Part shown: in pieces, positions 57,497 through 64,000 of the stretch | How positions within the stretch are numbered: the stretch's first letter is position 1 | Layout: each line of letters starts with the position of its first letter | Source: Subtercola sp. PAMC28395 | GTDB taxonomy: Bacteria > Actinomycetota > Actinomycetes > Actinomycetales > Microbacteriaceae | Direction of reading: 5' to 3' | Assembly: GCF_018889995.1 (NCBI RefSeq) | Contig: NZ_CP076547.1 | Span: forward strand, 1,240,001 to 1,304,000 | Length of the DNA stretch: 64,000 bases | Made by a program: the position numbers and the translations under genes | Notes under the pieces: generated by a model | Seen by the model: only the letters and a program-made list of their open reading frames with translations | What the model was told of the DNA's origin: nothing | Database searches by the model: none

Positions 57497-60025
57497 GTGG
57501 CGGAGACAAACTCACTCTCCTGCACTGACCCAGCCCGACAGTCCTGCCAGACAGTCCTGCCCGACAGTCCTGGCGGGCTGACCTGCCAGACAGACCTGCG
57601 AGACAGACTCGCCCGCGTACCAGAGATCGGTTGTATGCCCGAAAGAAGACTGCCCGAAAGCAACAGCCCCAGGCGAAAGAGCTTGAGGCGAGACAGCTGG
57701 AGGCGAAACGGTTGGAGGCGAAACGACTCCGAAAGCAAGCACAGGTCGCCCGGCAAGCCGGGGGCCATCGCGGGCTTCATCGGCGCCAGCGTCATCGCCG
57801 GAGTCCTCGTGACCGCGATCGTGACACCGGCCGTTGCCGTCACCGGGGTCGCGGTCGACAGCACGCTGGGGCTGTTCGAGAACCTGCCGAGTTACATCAA
57901 GCCCGACACGCTCTCGCAGACCTCGAGCATCTACTCGCAGAACGCTGACGGCTCGCAGACCCTGCTCGCCTCCTTCTACGACCAGGACCGCCAGGAGGTC
58001 GGCTGGAACGACATCTCGCAGAACTTCAAAGACGCCATCGTCTCGACCGAAGACCCGCGTTTCTACGTGCACGGGGGCATGGATGTGCAGTCCACGACCA
58101 GGGCGCTCTTCGCCAATCTGCTGTCGGGAGGGATCACCTCGGGCGCATCCACCATCTCGCAGCAGTACGTTAAGAACATTCTGGTGCAGCGCGCCGAGGC
58201 GATCAGCGACCCCGCCCAGGAGGCCGCGGCCTACGCCGATGCGACCGCGACCACACCTGACCGCAAACTCAAAGAGATGAAGCTCTCGATCGGTCTCGAG
58301 AAGGAGTACAGCAAGAACGACATTCTGCTCGGGTACATGAACATTGCACTGTTCGGGGGTCGGGTGTACGGCATCCAGGCCGCTTCGCAGTACTACTTCG
58401 GGGTGAATGCCAATGCGCTCACCATTCCGCAGGCCGCCAGCCTCGCCGCCATGGTCAACGAACCCGAGGGCTTGCGCATCGATGTGCCGGCCAACATCGA
58501 CGCCAACAAGGCCCGCCGCGACAAAGACGTTCTGGCTTCGATGCTCAAAGAGCACGCCATCACCCAGGCACAGTTCGACGATGCGGTGGCCACGCCCGTG
58601 ACGCCGAACATCACCGAACCGTCGACAGGGTGCCAGACGGCCACGAACGGCGCCGGCTTCTTCTGCGACTACGTGAAAGACATCATTCTGAACGACCCGA
58701 CCTTCGGTGCGACGGCGGATGATCGATCCAACGCTTTGAACCGAGGCGGCTACAGGATCGTGACCACACTCGACCCCACGCTGCAGGCGGCGGCGAACCA
58801 GTCGATGAGCGACTATGTGCCCTCGTCGATGTCGAGCGTGGATATCGGCGGAGCGTTCGTGACCGTTCAGCCCGGCACCGGCAAGGTGCTGGCGATGGCG
58901 CAGAACAAGACATACAGCCAGGATCCGTCGGCCGACCCCGCCACGAATACGGCGATCAACTACAGCACGGATGCCGCCTACGGAGGTTCGACCGGTTTTC
59001 AGAACGGGTCGACGAGCAAACTGTTCGTGCTGCTCGACTGGTTGAAGACCGGGCATTCGCTCGGTGACATCGTCAACGGTGCCAACAAACAGACGTTCAC
59101 GTCGAAGAACATCACGAACAGCTGCGGTGACCCCGTCGGGACCTACACCGCCGGAAACGATGCCGGCGAGGTGGGCGGTAACGCCCCGGTGCTGACCCAG
59201 TTCGAGGACTCTGTGAACAACGCCTTCCTCAACATGGCGACGAAGCTCGACCTGTGCGACATCAATGCCATCGCGAAGGGGTTCGGGATGCAGCGTGCCG
59301 ACGGCAAAGCGATGGACACCGGCCTCTATGCCACGGTTCTGGGCGGCAATGAAGTGTCGCCGCTGACCATGGCGGCGGCCTACGCCGGTGTCGCGAACAA
59401 CGGCGCGTACTGCACGCCGGTCGCGATCTCGAGCATCACGGATTCGACGGGGGCCGCTGTCGCGGTGCCGCAGAGCTCGTGCACGCAGGTGGTCGACCCG
59501 AAGATCGCGCAGGCTGCGCTCTATGCGATGCAGGGCGTCATCCAGAGCGGTACCGCGACTGCCGCGAACCCGGCAGACGGCACGGCCCACTTCGGCAAGA
59601 CGGGCACCACCGACTCCGAGAAGGACGTGTGGCTGGTCGGAGGTACATCGAAGGTCGTCTCCGCGTCATGGGTGGGAAACGTCACCGGCAATGTGTCGAT
59701 ACGCCAGACGACGGTGACGGGCGGGAACGGTGTCAAGGTCGGCAGTGGACTCTCGAGGCTGTACCTGTGGAAGGAGTTCTACAAGGGCACGGCCGACGCG
59801 CAGGGCGGGAGCAGCTTCCCTGCGCCGGATTCGAGCATGACGCGTAACTCCGGGAAGGCGCCCACGCCCACGCCCACGCCAACCGCGACGCCTACGCCGT
59901 CTCCTTCATCGTCCGGCGGGACGGGGAGCGGCGCGACGACTCCAGCCCCTGGCCCCACCTCGACACCGACGCCGACGCCCTCACCAGCGGTGACGCTGCC
60001 CGGTGTGGTGCCGCCCGCAGGGTGA
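57497..60025 (+). CDS. Class A penicillin-binding protein 1
   Basis: A bifunctional peptidoglycan glycosyltransferase/transpeptidase (842 residues from GTG 57497). The membrane helix is AGFIGASVIAGVLVTAIV (about 91-108). The GT51 domain has catalytic Glu185 in VSTEDPRFYVHGG and STISQQYVKN. The transpeptidase has S-x-x-K STSK (505-508), SVN (572-574) and KTGTT (701-705). The Thr/Pro-rich C-terminus replaces the PASTA repeats of its paralogue at 61449. The N-terminal 80 residues look unusual (Cys- and Arg-rich, repeated CCTGCCAGACAG-type DNA); ATG 57635 (residue 47) is a likelier start. Confidence 0.94.
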   Translation: MAETNSLSCTDPARQSCQTVLPDSPGGLTCQTDLRDRLARVPEIGCMPERRLPESNSPRRKSLRRDSWRRNGWRRNDSESKHRSPGKPGAIAGFIGASVIAGVLVTAIVTPAVAVTGVAVDSTLGLFENLPSYIKPDTLSQTSSIYSQNADGSQTLLASFYDQDRQEVGWNDISQNFKDAIVSTEDPRFYVHGGMDVQSTTRALFANLLSGGITSGASTISQQYVKNILVQRAEAISDPAQEAAAYADATATTPDRKLKEMKLSIGLEKEYSKNDILLGYMNIALFGGRVYGIQAASQYYFGVNANALTIPQAASLAAMVNEPEGLRIDVPANIDANKARRDKDVLASMLKEHAITQAQFDDAVATPVTPNITEPSTGCQTATNGAGFFCDYVKDIILNDPTFGATADDRSNALNRGGYRIVTTLDPTLQAAANQSMSDYVPSSMSSVDIGGAFVTVQPGTGKVLAMAQNKTYSQDPSADPATNTAINYSTDAAYGGSTGFQNGSTSKLFVLLDWLKTGHSLGDIVNGANKQTFTSKNITNSCGDPVGTYTAGNDAGEVGGNAPVLTQFEDSVNNAFLNMATKLDLCDINAIAKGFGMQRADGKAMDTGLYATVLGGNEVSPLTMAAAYAGVANNGAYCTPVAISSITDSTGAAVAVPQSSCTQVVDPKIAQAALYAMQGVIQSGTATAANPADGTAHFGKTGTTDSEKDVWLVGGTSKVVSASWVGNVTGNVSIRQTTVTGGNGVKVGSGLSRLYLWKEFYKGTADAQGGSSFPAPDSSMTRNSGKAPTPTPTPTATPTPSPSSSGGTGSGATTPAPGPTSTPTPTPSPAVTLPGVVPPAG

Positions 60026-60117
60026 GTCCGGCCCCTCGGGGAGCCGCTGGCGCCGAAGTGAGCCCCGTATGCCGGTCTCATTGTGTCGCAGTGGCCTCGC
60101 AACGCGACGTGGGTTGC

Positions 60118-60137
60118 GTCGGGGTAACAGGATTTGA
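60118..60137. repeat. 20-bp copy of the tRNA-Pro 3' end
   Basis: GTCGGGGTAACAGGATTTGA also occurs at 60271-60290, the 3' end of the tRNA-Pro gene. The copy is 153 bases away with no tRNA body. Confidence 0.9.
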
Positions 60138-60227
60138 CTCCCCACCGCTCCTCCAGACGCCGCAGGCGGCGCCCGGAGCCTCTCGCGGCGTGGGCCCACG
60201 AGCAGCTTCGCGTCCGGATACGCCGGG

Positions 60228-60270
60228 AAATGCAAAAAGGGCCACCCTGTGGGCGACCCTTTTTGCATTT
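60228..60270. terminator. Strong bidirectional hairpin terminator
   Basis: Perfect 14-bp arms AAATGCAAAAAGGG (60228-60241) and CCCTTTTTGCATTT (60257-60270) with T-runs on both strands, immediately after the tRNA 3' end. It ends transcription of the tRNA (minus) and probably of the penicillin-binding protein gene (plus). Confidence 0.93.
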
Positions 60271-60271
60271 G

Positions 60272-60345
60272 TCGGGGTAACAGGATTTGAACCTGCGACC
60301 TCGTCGTCCCGAACGACGCGCGCTACCAAGCTGCGCCATACCCCG
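60272..60345 (-). tRNA. tRNA-Pro (anticodon CGG)
   Basis: A 74-nt cloverleaf on the minus strand. Acceptor arms CGGGGTA and TACCCCG with discriminator A, D-arm GCGC...GCGC, anticodon loop TTCGGGA in stem GTCG/CGAC, and T-arm GCAGGTTCAAATCCTGT. CCA is not encoded. The hairpin terminator lies directly downstream. Confidence 0.96.
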
Positions 60346-60469
60346 ATCGGTGCCCTGGCGGCCGAGACCGCCCTGAACAACCTACTTATAATAGCCGACT
60401 TTCGCGGGGCATCCGTTCATCTGGCCGGATTCGACCAGATTGCAGGTGAGCACACAGCCGAGGTGGCGC

Positions 60470-61435
60470 TCAGGGTTTGGCCGTGAGAGTCAGCAGGGTG
60501 GCCTCGGGGAGGCAGGCGAAGCGTACGGGGGCGTAGATCGACGTTCCGAGGCCCGCAGAGACGTTAAGAAAGGCCCTGCGACGGCCGCGAGCCCAGGTGC
60601 TCAGGCCCTTGACCTGCTTGCGGGGAATGTCGCAGTTGGTGACGAGGGCACCGAAGCCGGGAACGCAGACCTGGCCGCCGTGGGTATGCCCGGCGAACAT
60701 GACCTCGGCACCGTGGACGAGGAACGCGTTGAGTACGCGCTGGTACGGGGCGTGGGCGACGCCGATGACGAGGGTGTTGCGCTCTTCGAGTGCTTCTTCG
60801 TCTGGGGCGTTCTCGGCCTCTGTCTCGCGGAGGGAATCGAGGGCACCCGAGACGGATTCGAGCTTGTCGTAGTGGCGGTGCGGGTCGTCGACACCGAAGA
60901 ACTCGATGTGCGTTCCGTTGATGTCGATTGCCGCCGCGGCGTTGTTGAGGTCTTTCCAGCCGAGGGCGGCGAAGATGCCGTGTTCACGCTCGAGGTCGAG
61001 GGCGACCGGTGCGGTATTCGTCTTCGAGGGGCCGAGAAAGTACTTCAATGGGTTCTTGAAGCCGGGCGCCCAGTAGTCGTTCGATCCGTTGACGAAGACA
61101 CCGGGAATGCCCCTCAGAGGCTCCAGCGTACGCTCGAGTGCCGCGTACGCCTCGATGTGGCCGAGGTTGTCGCCGGTGTCGACGATGAGATCAGGTTTCA
61201 GTGCGGCGAGCGAGCGTACCCACTCCTGCTTGCCCGCCTGCCAGGGGGCCAGGTGCAGGTCGGAGAGATGCAGCACCCTGATGGGCTTCGAGCCGGGTGC
61301 GAGCACCGGGGCTGAGACCCGGCGCAGGGTGAAGAGCTGGCGTTCGACCAGCGTGCCCCAGGCGAACGCGGCTGCTCCGGCGGCCGCCCCGACTGCGAGA
61401 GTCGTTGCGGCCGCACGGCCGAAGTGAGATGTCAC
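60470..61435 (-). CDS. Membrane-anchored metallophosphoesterase
   Basis: A 321-residue protein starting at GTG 61435, 13 bases after the penicillin-binding protein stop; the frame is open to 61477 but that lies inside the upstream gene. The N-terminal helix (AAATTLAVGAAAGAAAFAWG) anchors it. Metal-binding motifs: VLHLSDLHLAPW, VDTGDNLGH, NGSNDYW (GNxD variant), VAHAP and AGHTHGGQV. The layout matches YkuE/UDP-DAG-type phosphoesterases. Substrate unknown. Likely co-transcribed with the upstream gene. Confidence 0.93.
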   Translation of the reverse strand: MTSHFGRAAATTLAVGAAAGAAAFAWGTLVERQLFTLRRVSAPVLAPGSKPIRVLHLSDLHLAPWQAGKQEWVRSLAALKPDLIVDTGDNLGHIEAYAALERTLEPLRGIPGVFVNGSNDYWAPGFKNPLKYFLGPSKTNTAPVALDLEREHGIFAALGWKDLNNAAAAIDINGTHIEFFGVDDPHRHYDKLESVSGALDSLRETEAENAPDEEALEERNTLVIGVAHAPYQRVLNAFLVHGAEVMFAGHTHGGQVCVPGFGALVTNCDIPRKQVKGLSTWARGRRRAFLNVSAGLGTSIYAPVRFACLPEATLLTLTAKP

Positions 61436-61448
61436 GCGCGGTAGAGCC

Positions 61449-63962
61449 CTACTTCTTCGGGCAGACGACGAGCGCAACCGTGGTCGCCGACTTGTTGACG
61501 AGCCCGGCTCCAGGGCTCTGGCTCACCACGGTGTCTGGCGTACACTTCGGGTCGGTGCTCGCTGTTGTCGTGACGTTCCACCCGTTGAGGGCAGACGCGG
61601 CGGCCGCCAGGGATTGGTCGGTTGTATCGGGCAGCGCGCTCAGTTTGCCGTTGCTCGTGTACATCGTGACGTTCGAGCCCTTGGTGATGCTGGTGCCGGC
61701 CGGTGGGTCGGTTCGGGCGATCTGGCCCGCTGGCTTGTCTGAGTCGACCTGACCACCGTCTGCCGTCACGAAGCCGGCTGCGGTGAGTTTCGCATCGGCT
61801 GCATCGACCGAGAGTCCGGATACATCAGGAATCGTGACCGAGGCACCGACGGTGAGGTTGCGGTCAGGCGTCGGGAAGCCGTCGCCGCCGTACGCATCGG
61901 CGGTGTTCTTGTAGAAGTCGCGCCACATCAGCAGCCTCGACTGGCCGCTGTTGACGCCGCCGCTGCCGGGGCCGTAGATGGTGGTGTGCCGGATCGACAC
62001 GTGCCCGCTCACGTTGGCCGTCATCGAGGCGGTCACCAGTTTGGTCGTGCCGCCGACGAGCCAGACGCTCTCTTCGTTGTCGGTGGTTCCCGTCTTTCCT
62101 GCGTGGGAGACACCGTCACGCGGGTTCGCGGGCGTCGCCGTTCCGCTCTGGATTACGCCCTGCATCGCGTAGTTCGCCGCAGTTGCGATCTTCGGGTCGA
62201 TGGCCTGGGTGCACGTGGTCTGCGGCACAGCAACGGGGGCGCCCGAGGCATCGGTGATGCTGTCGATGGCGACGGGGGTGCAGAACTTGCCCTGGTTGAT
62301 GACGCCGGCGTAGGCGGCAGCCATCGTCAGCGGAGCGATCTCATTCGTTCCGAGGACTGCGGTGATGTTGGTCTGCAGCGGCGTGTTGTCTGCGCGGTGC
62401 ACGCCGAGCGAGGTTGCGACGTCGCGGATGGCACAGGCGTCGAGCTGCTGCGACATGGCGATGAACGCGTTGTTCACCGACTCCTCGAACTGGGTCAGCA
62501 CGCTTGCGCGACCGCCCGCTTCTCCGGCATCGTTCTGCGGTGAATACGAGCCACCGGTTGTGCCCTCGCAGTTCTTGAAGCTCGCCATGTTGAATTTCTG
62601 CCCGTTGCCGCCGTTGACGATGTCACCGAGCGAGTGCCCTGCCTGCAGCCAGGCGATGAGGGTGAACAGCTTGTAGGTCGATCCGACCTGGAAACCAGTC
62701 GAGCCGCCGTACGCGGCGTCGGTCGAGTAGTTCACCGAGGTGGCGTCGGCGGGAGCATCCGGAGCTTCAGAGAAGTTCTTGTTCTGGGCCATGGAGGTGA
62801 CGCGGCCCGTGCCGGGCTCAACGGTGACGAGCGAACTGCCCAGGTCGAGGGCTGAACCGCTGTAGGGGATGTAGTACTTCGTCGTGTCGTCGGCAGACTT
62901 CTGCAGGTTCATGTCGAGGGTCGTGTAGATCTTGTAGCCGCCGGTGGTGAGGTTCTTCTCACGGATGTCTGCAGTTTCGCCGAAGATCTTGTCTTGCTCG
63001 ATGATCTTCTTCACATAGTCGCAGAAGAAGCCGGCGCCGCTGATGGCCGTCTGGCAGCCGGTGGAGGGCTCGGTGATGTGGGGCTCAACGGGCGTTGCGA
63101 CGGCGTCGTCGAACTGCTGCTGGGTGATGGTGTGCTCTTTGAGCATGGAGGCGAGAACGTCTTTGTCGCGCCGGGCCTTGTTGAAGTCGATGTTCTCGGG
63201 GATGTCGATGCGCAGCGCTTCGGGCTCGTTCACCGTGGCGATGAGGCTGGCGGCCTGGGGGAGCGTGAGCTGGTTTGCGCCGACGCCGAAGTAGTACTCC
63301 GACGCTGCCTGGATACCGTACACACGGCCGCCGAACAGCGAGATGTTCAGGTAGCCGAGCAGGATGTCGTCTTTGCTGTATTCCTTCTCGAGCCCGATCG
63401 CGAGCTTCATCTCTTTGAGCTTGCGGTCGAAGGTTGTCGCCGTGGCCTCGGCGTAGGCAGCCTTCTCCTGGTCGGGGTCACTGATGGCCTCGGCGCGCTG
63501 CACGAGAATGTTCTTGACGTATTGCTGCGAGATCGTCGACGCGCCACTCTGGATGCCGCCCGAGATGAAGTTGCCGACGAGCGCACGGGTGGTCGACTGC
63601 ACATCGATGCCGCCGTGCACATAGAAACGGGGGTCTTCGGTGGAGACCAGGGCGTCTTTCACGTACTGCGAGATGTCGTTCCAGCCGACGGTCTGGCGGT
63701 TCTGAACGTAGAACGACGCGAGCAGCACGTTCGAGCCGTCCTGGTTCTTGCCGTAGAGGCTGGAAGTCTGCGAGAGAGCGTCGGGCTTGATGTAGCTCGG
63801 CAGGTTCTCGAACACGCTGATGGTGCTGTTGGCGGCGAGGCCGGTGACGGCGAGGGCGGGCGTCACCATGGCGGTGATGAGGACGCCAGCGATTGCGCTG
63901 ATGCCCACAACACCGAGGAGAGCTCCGACCGCGCCACTAACCTTACGTTTCGGGGCAGACAT
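61449..63962 (-). CDS. Class A penicillin-binding protein 2 with PASTA domains
   Basis: An 837-residue bifunctional glycosyltransferase/transpeptidase. ATG 63962 is chosen over 63983. Membrane helix VGISAIAGVLITAMVTPALA; GT51 with VSTEDPRFYVHGG; transpeptidase with GSTYKLFT (S-x-x-K), ESVNNAF (SxN) and KTGTTDNEES. Two PASTA domains end the protein (TIPDVSGLSVDAADAKLTAA and a second from SALPDTTDQSLAAAASAL, ending VVCPKK); PASTA typically binds lipid II or muropeptides. Paralogous to the gene at 57497 in most of its length. Its 5' end lies 38 bases from the window edge. Confidence 0.96.
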   Translation of the reverse strand: MSAPKRKVSGAVGALLGVVGISAIAGVLITAMVTPALAVTGLAANSTISVFENLPSYIKPDALSQTSSLYGKNQDGSNVLLASFYVQNRQTVGWNDISQYVKDALVSTEDPRFYVHGGIDVQSTTRALVGNFISGGIQSGASTISQQYVKNILVQRAEAISDPDQEKAAYAEATATTFDRKLKEMKLAIGLEKEYSKDDILLGYLNISLFGGRVYGIQAASEYYFGVGANQLTLPQAASLIATVNEPEALRIDIPENIDFNKARRDKDVLASMLKEHTITQQQFDDAVATPVEPHITEPSTGCQTAISGAGFFCDYVKKIIEQDKIFGETADIREKNLTTGGYKIYTTLDMNLQKSADDTTKYYIPYSGSALDLGSSLVTVEPGTGRVTSMAQNKNFSEAPDAPADATSVNYSTDAAYGGSTGFQVGSTYKLFTLIAWLQAGHSLGDIVNGGNGQKFNMASFKNCEGTTGGSYSPQNDAGEAGGRASVLTQFEESVNNAFIAMSQQLDACAIRDVATSLGVHRADNTPLQTNITAVLGTNEIAPLTMAAAYAGVINQGKFCTPVAIDSITDASGAPVAVPQTTCTQAIDPKIATAANYAMQGVIQSGTATPANPRDGVSHAGKTGTTDNEESVWLVGGTTKLVTASMTANVSGHVSIRHTTIYGPGSGGVNSGQSRLLMWRDFYKNTADAYGGDGFPTPDRNLTVGASVTIPDVSGLSVDAADAKLTAAGFVTADGGQVDSDKPAGQIARTDPPAGTSITKGSNVTMYTSNGKLSALPDTTDQSLAAAASALNGWNVTTTASTDPKCTPDTVVSQSPGAGLVNKSATTVALVVCPKK

Positions 63963-64000
63963 AAGATCGAGCCTAAGTGACAAACCTGATAAAGAGCCAA

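Noticed and set aside
57512..59590. A 692-codon minus-strand frame opposite penicillin-binding protein 1
   Set aside because: It is the antisense shadow of a certain gene; the Arg/His/Gly-rich translation has no family look, as expected in high-GC DNA. The same holds for 60440-61315 and 62994-63980.
60118..60175. Second tRNA gene
   Set aside because: Only the last 20 bases match tRNA-Pro; no anticodon arm or 5' acceptor strand is present.

Overview
The window looks like chromosome of a high-GC Gram-positive actinobacterium, most likely of the Microbacteriaceae type. The reasons are the GC-rich flanks, frequent GTG and TTG starts, a DUF222/HNH (13E12-type) protein, an Rv2578c-type radical SAM protein, a fused RmlC-RmlD protein, malate:quinone oxidoreductase and actinobacterial PASTA-type class A penicillin-binding proteins. 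The species call is inference; no rRNA gene is present.

Layout. Bases 1-5.8 kb hold two histidine-kinase-type genes, a partner membrane protein, a broken universal stress protein gene and a small secreted (Tat-like signal) protein. About 5.9-38 kb is a large Wzx/Wzy-type surface polysaccharide locus. It has three Wzz/BY-kinase co-polymerases (5.9, 11.2 and 36.6-38.0 kb), a Wzy-like polymerase, a Wzx flippase, five glycosyltransferases, a PqqD-like protein beside a nucleotidyltransferase, a huge secreted heparinase-fold lyase with DNRLRE repeats, UDP-glucose dehydrogenase, the dTDP-rhamnose genes rmlA, rmlB and fused rmlC-rmlD, and a polyprenyl-phosphate sugar-phosphate transferase that would start the repeat unit. 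An intact IS21-family element with a 5-bp target duplication interrupts it at 7.5-9.7 kb. The 5.9-24 kb part is visibly less GC-rich than its flanks, as expected of an exchanged, strain-specific polysaccharide locus. mqo lies inside it as an apparent housekeeping gene.

Bases 38-54.5 kb hold secreted and envelope proteins, many with Thr/Pro-rich linkers: a membrane-anchored Pro-rich protein, a lipoprotein, a DUF222/HNH protein, a low-molecular-weight tyrosine phosphatase coupled to a DUF4214 protein, a second DUF4214 protein, an HprK-like kinase fused to a PqqD-like domain, signal peptidase I, three very small single-span membrane proteins on the minus strand, an esterase, a GH5 cellulase with an apparently truncated tail, and a CopC-domain protein. 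The HprK/PqqD/DUF4214/signal-peptidase/small-membrane-protein neighbourhood is the best candidate here for an undescribed system.

Bases 54.5-64 kb look like core genome: a small conserved-type protein, a radical SAM protein, thymidine kinase, two convergent paralogous class A penicillin-binding proteins, tRNA-Pro(CGG) with a strong terminator, and a metallophosphoesterase.

How the parts fit together: UDP-glucuronate and dTDP-rhamnose feed the glycosyltransferases; the transferase at 35 kb primes the lipid carrier; Wzx and Wzy flip and polymerise; the Wzz/BY-kinases, opposed by the phosphatase at 42 kb, would set chain length; the secreted lyase is positioned to cut a uronic-acid-containing polymer.
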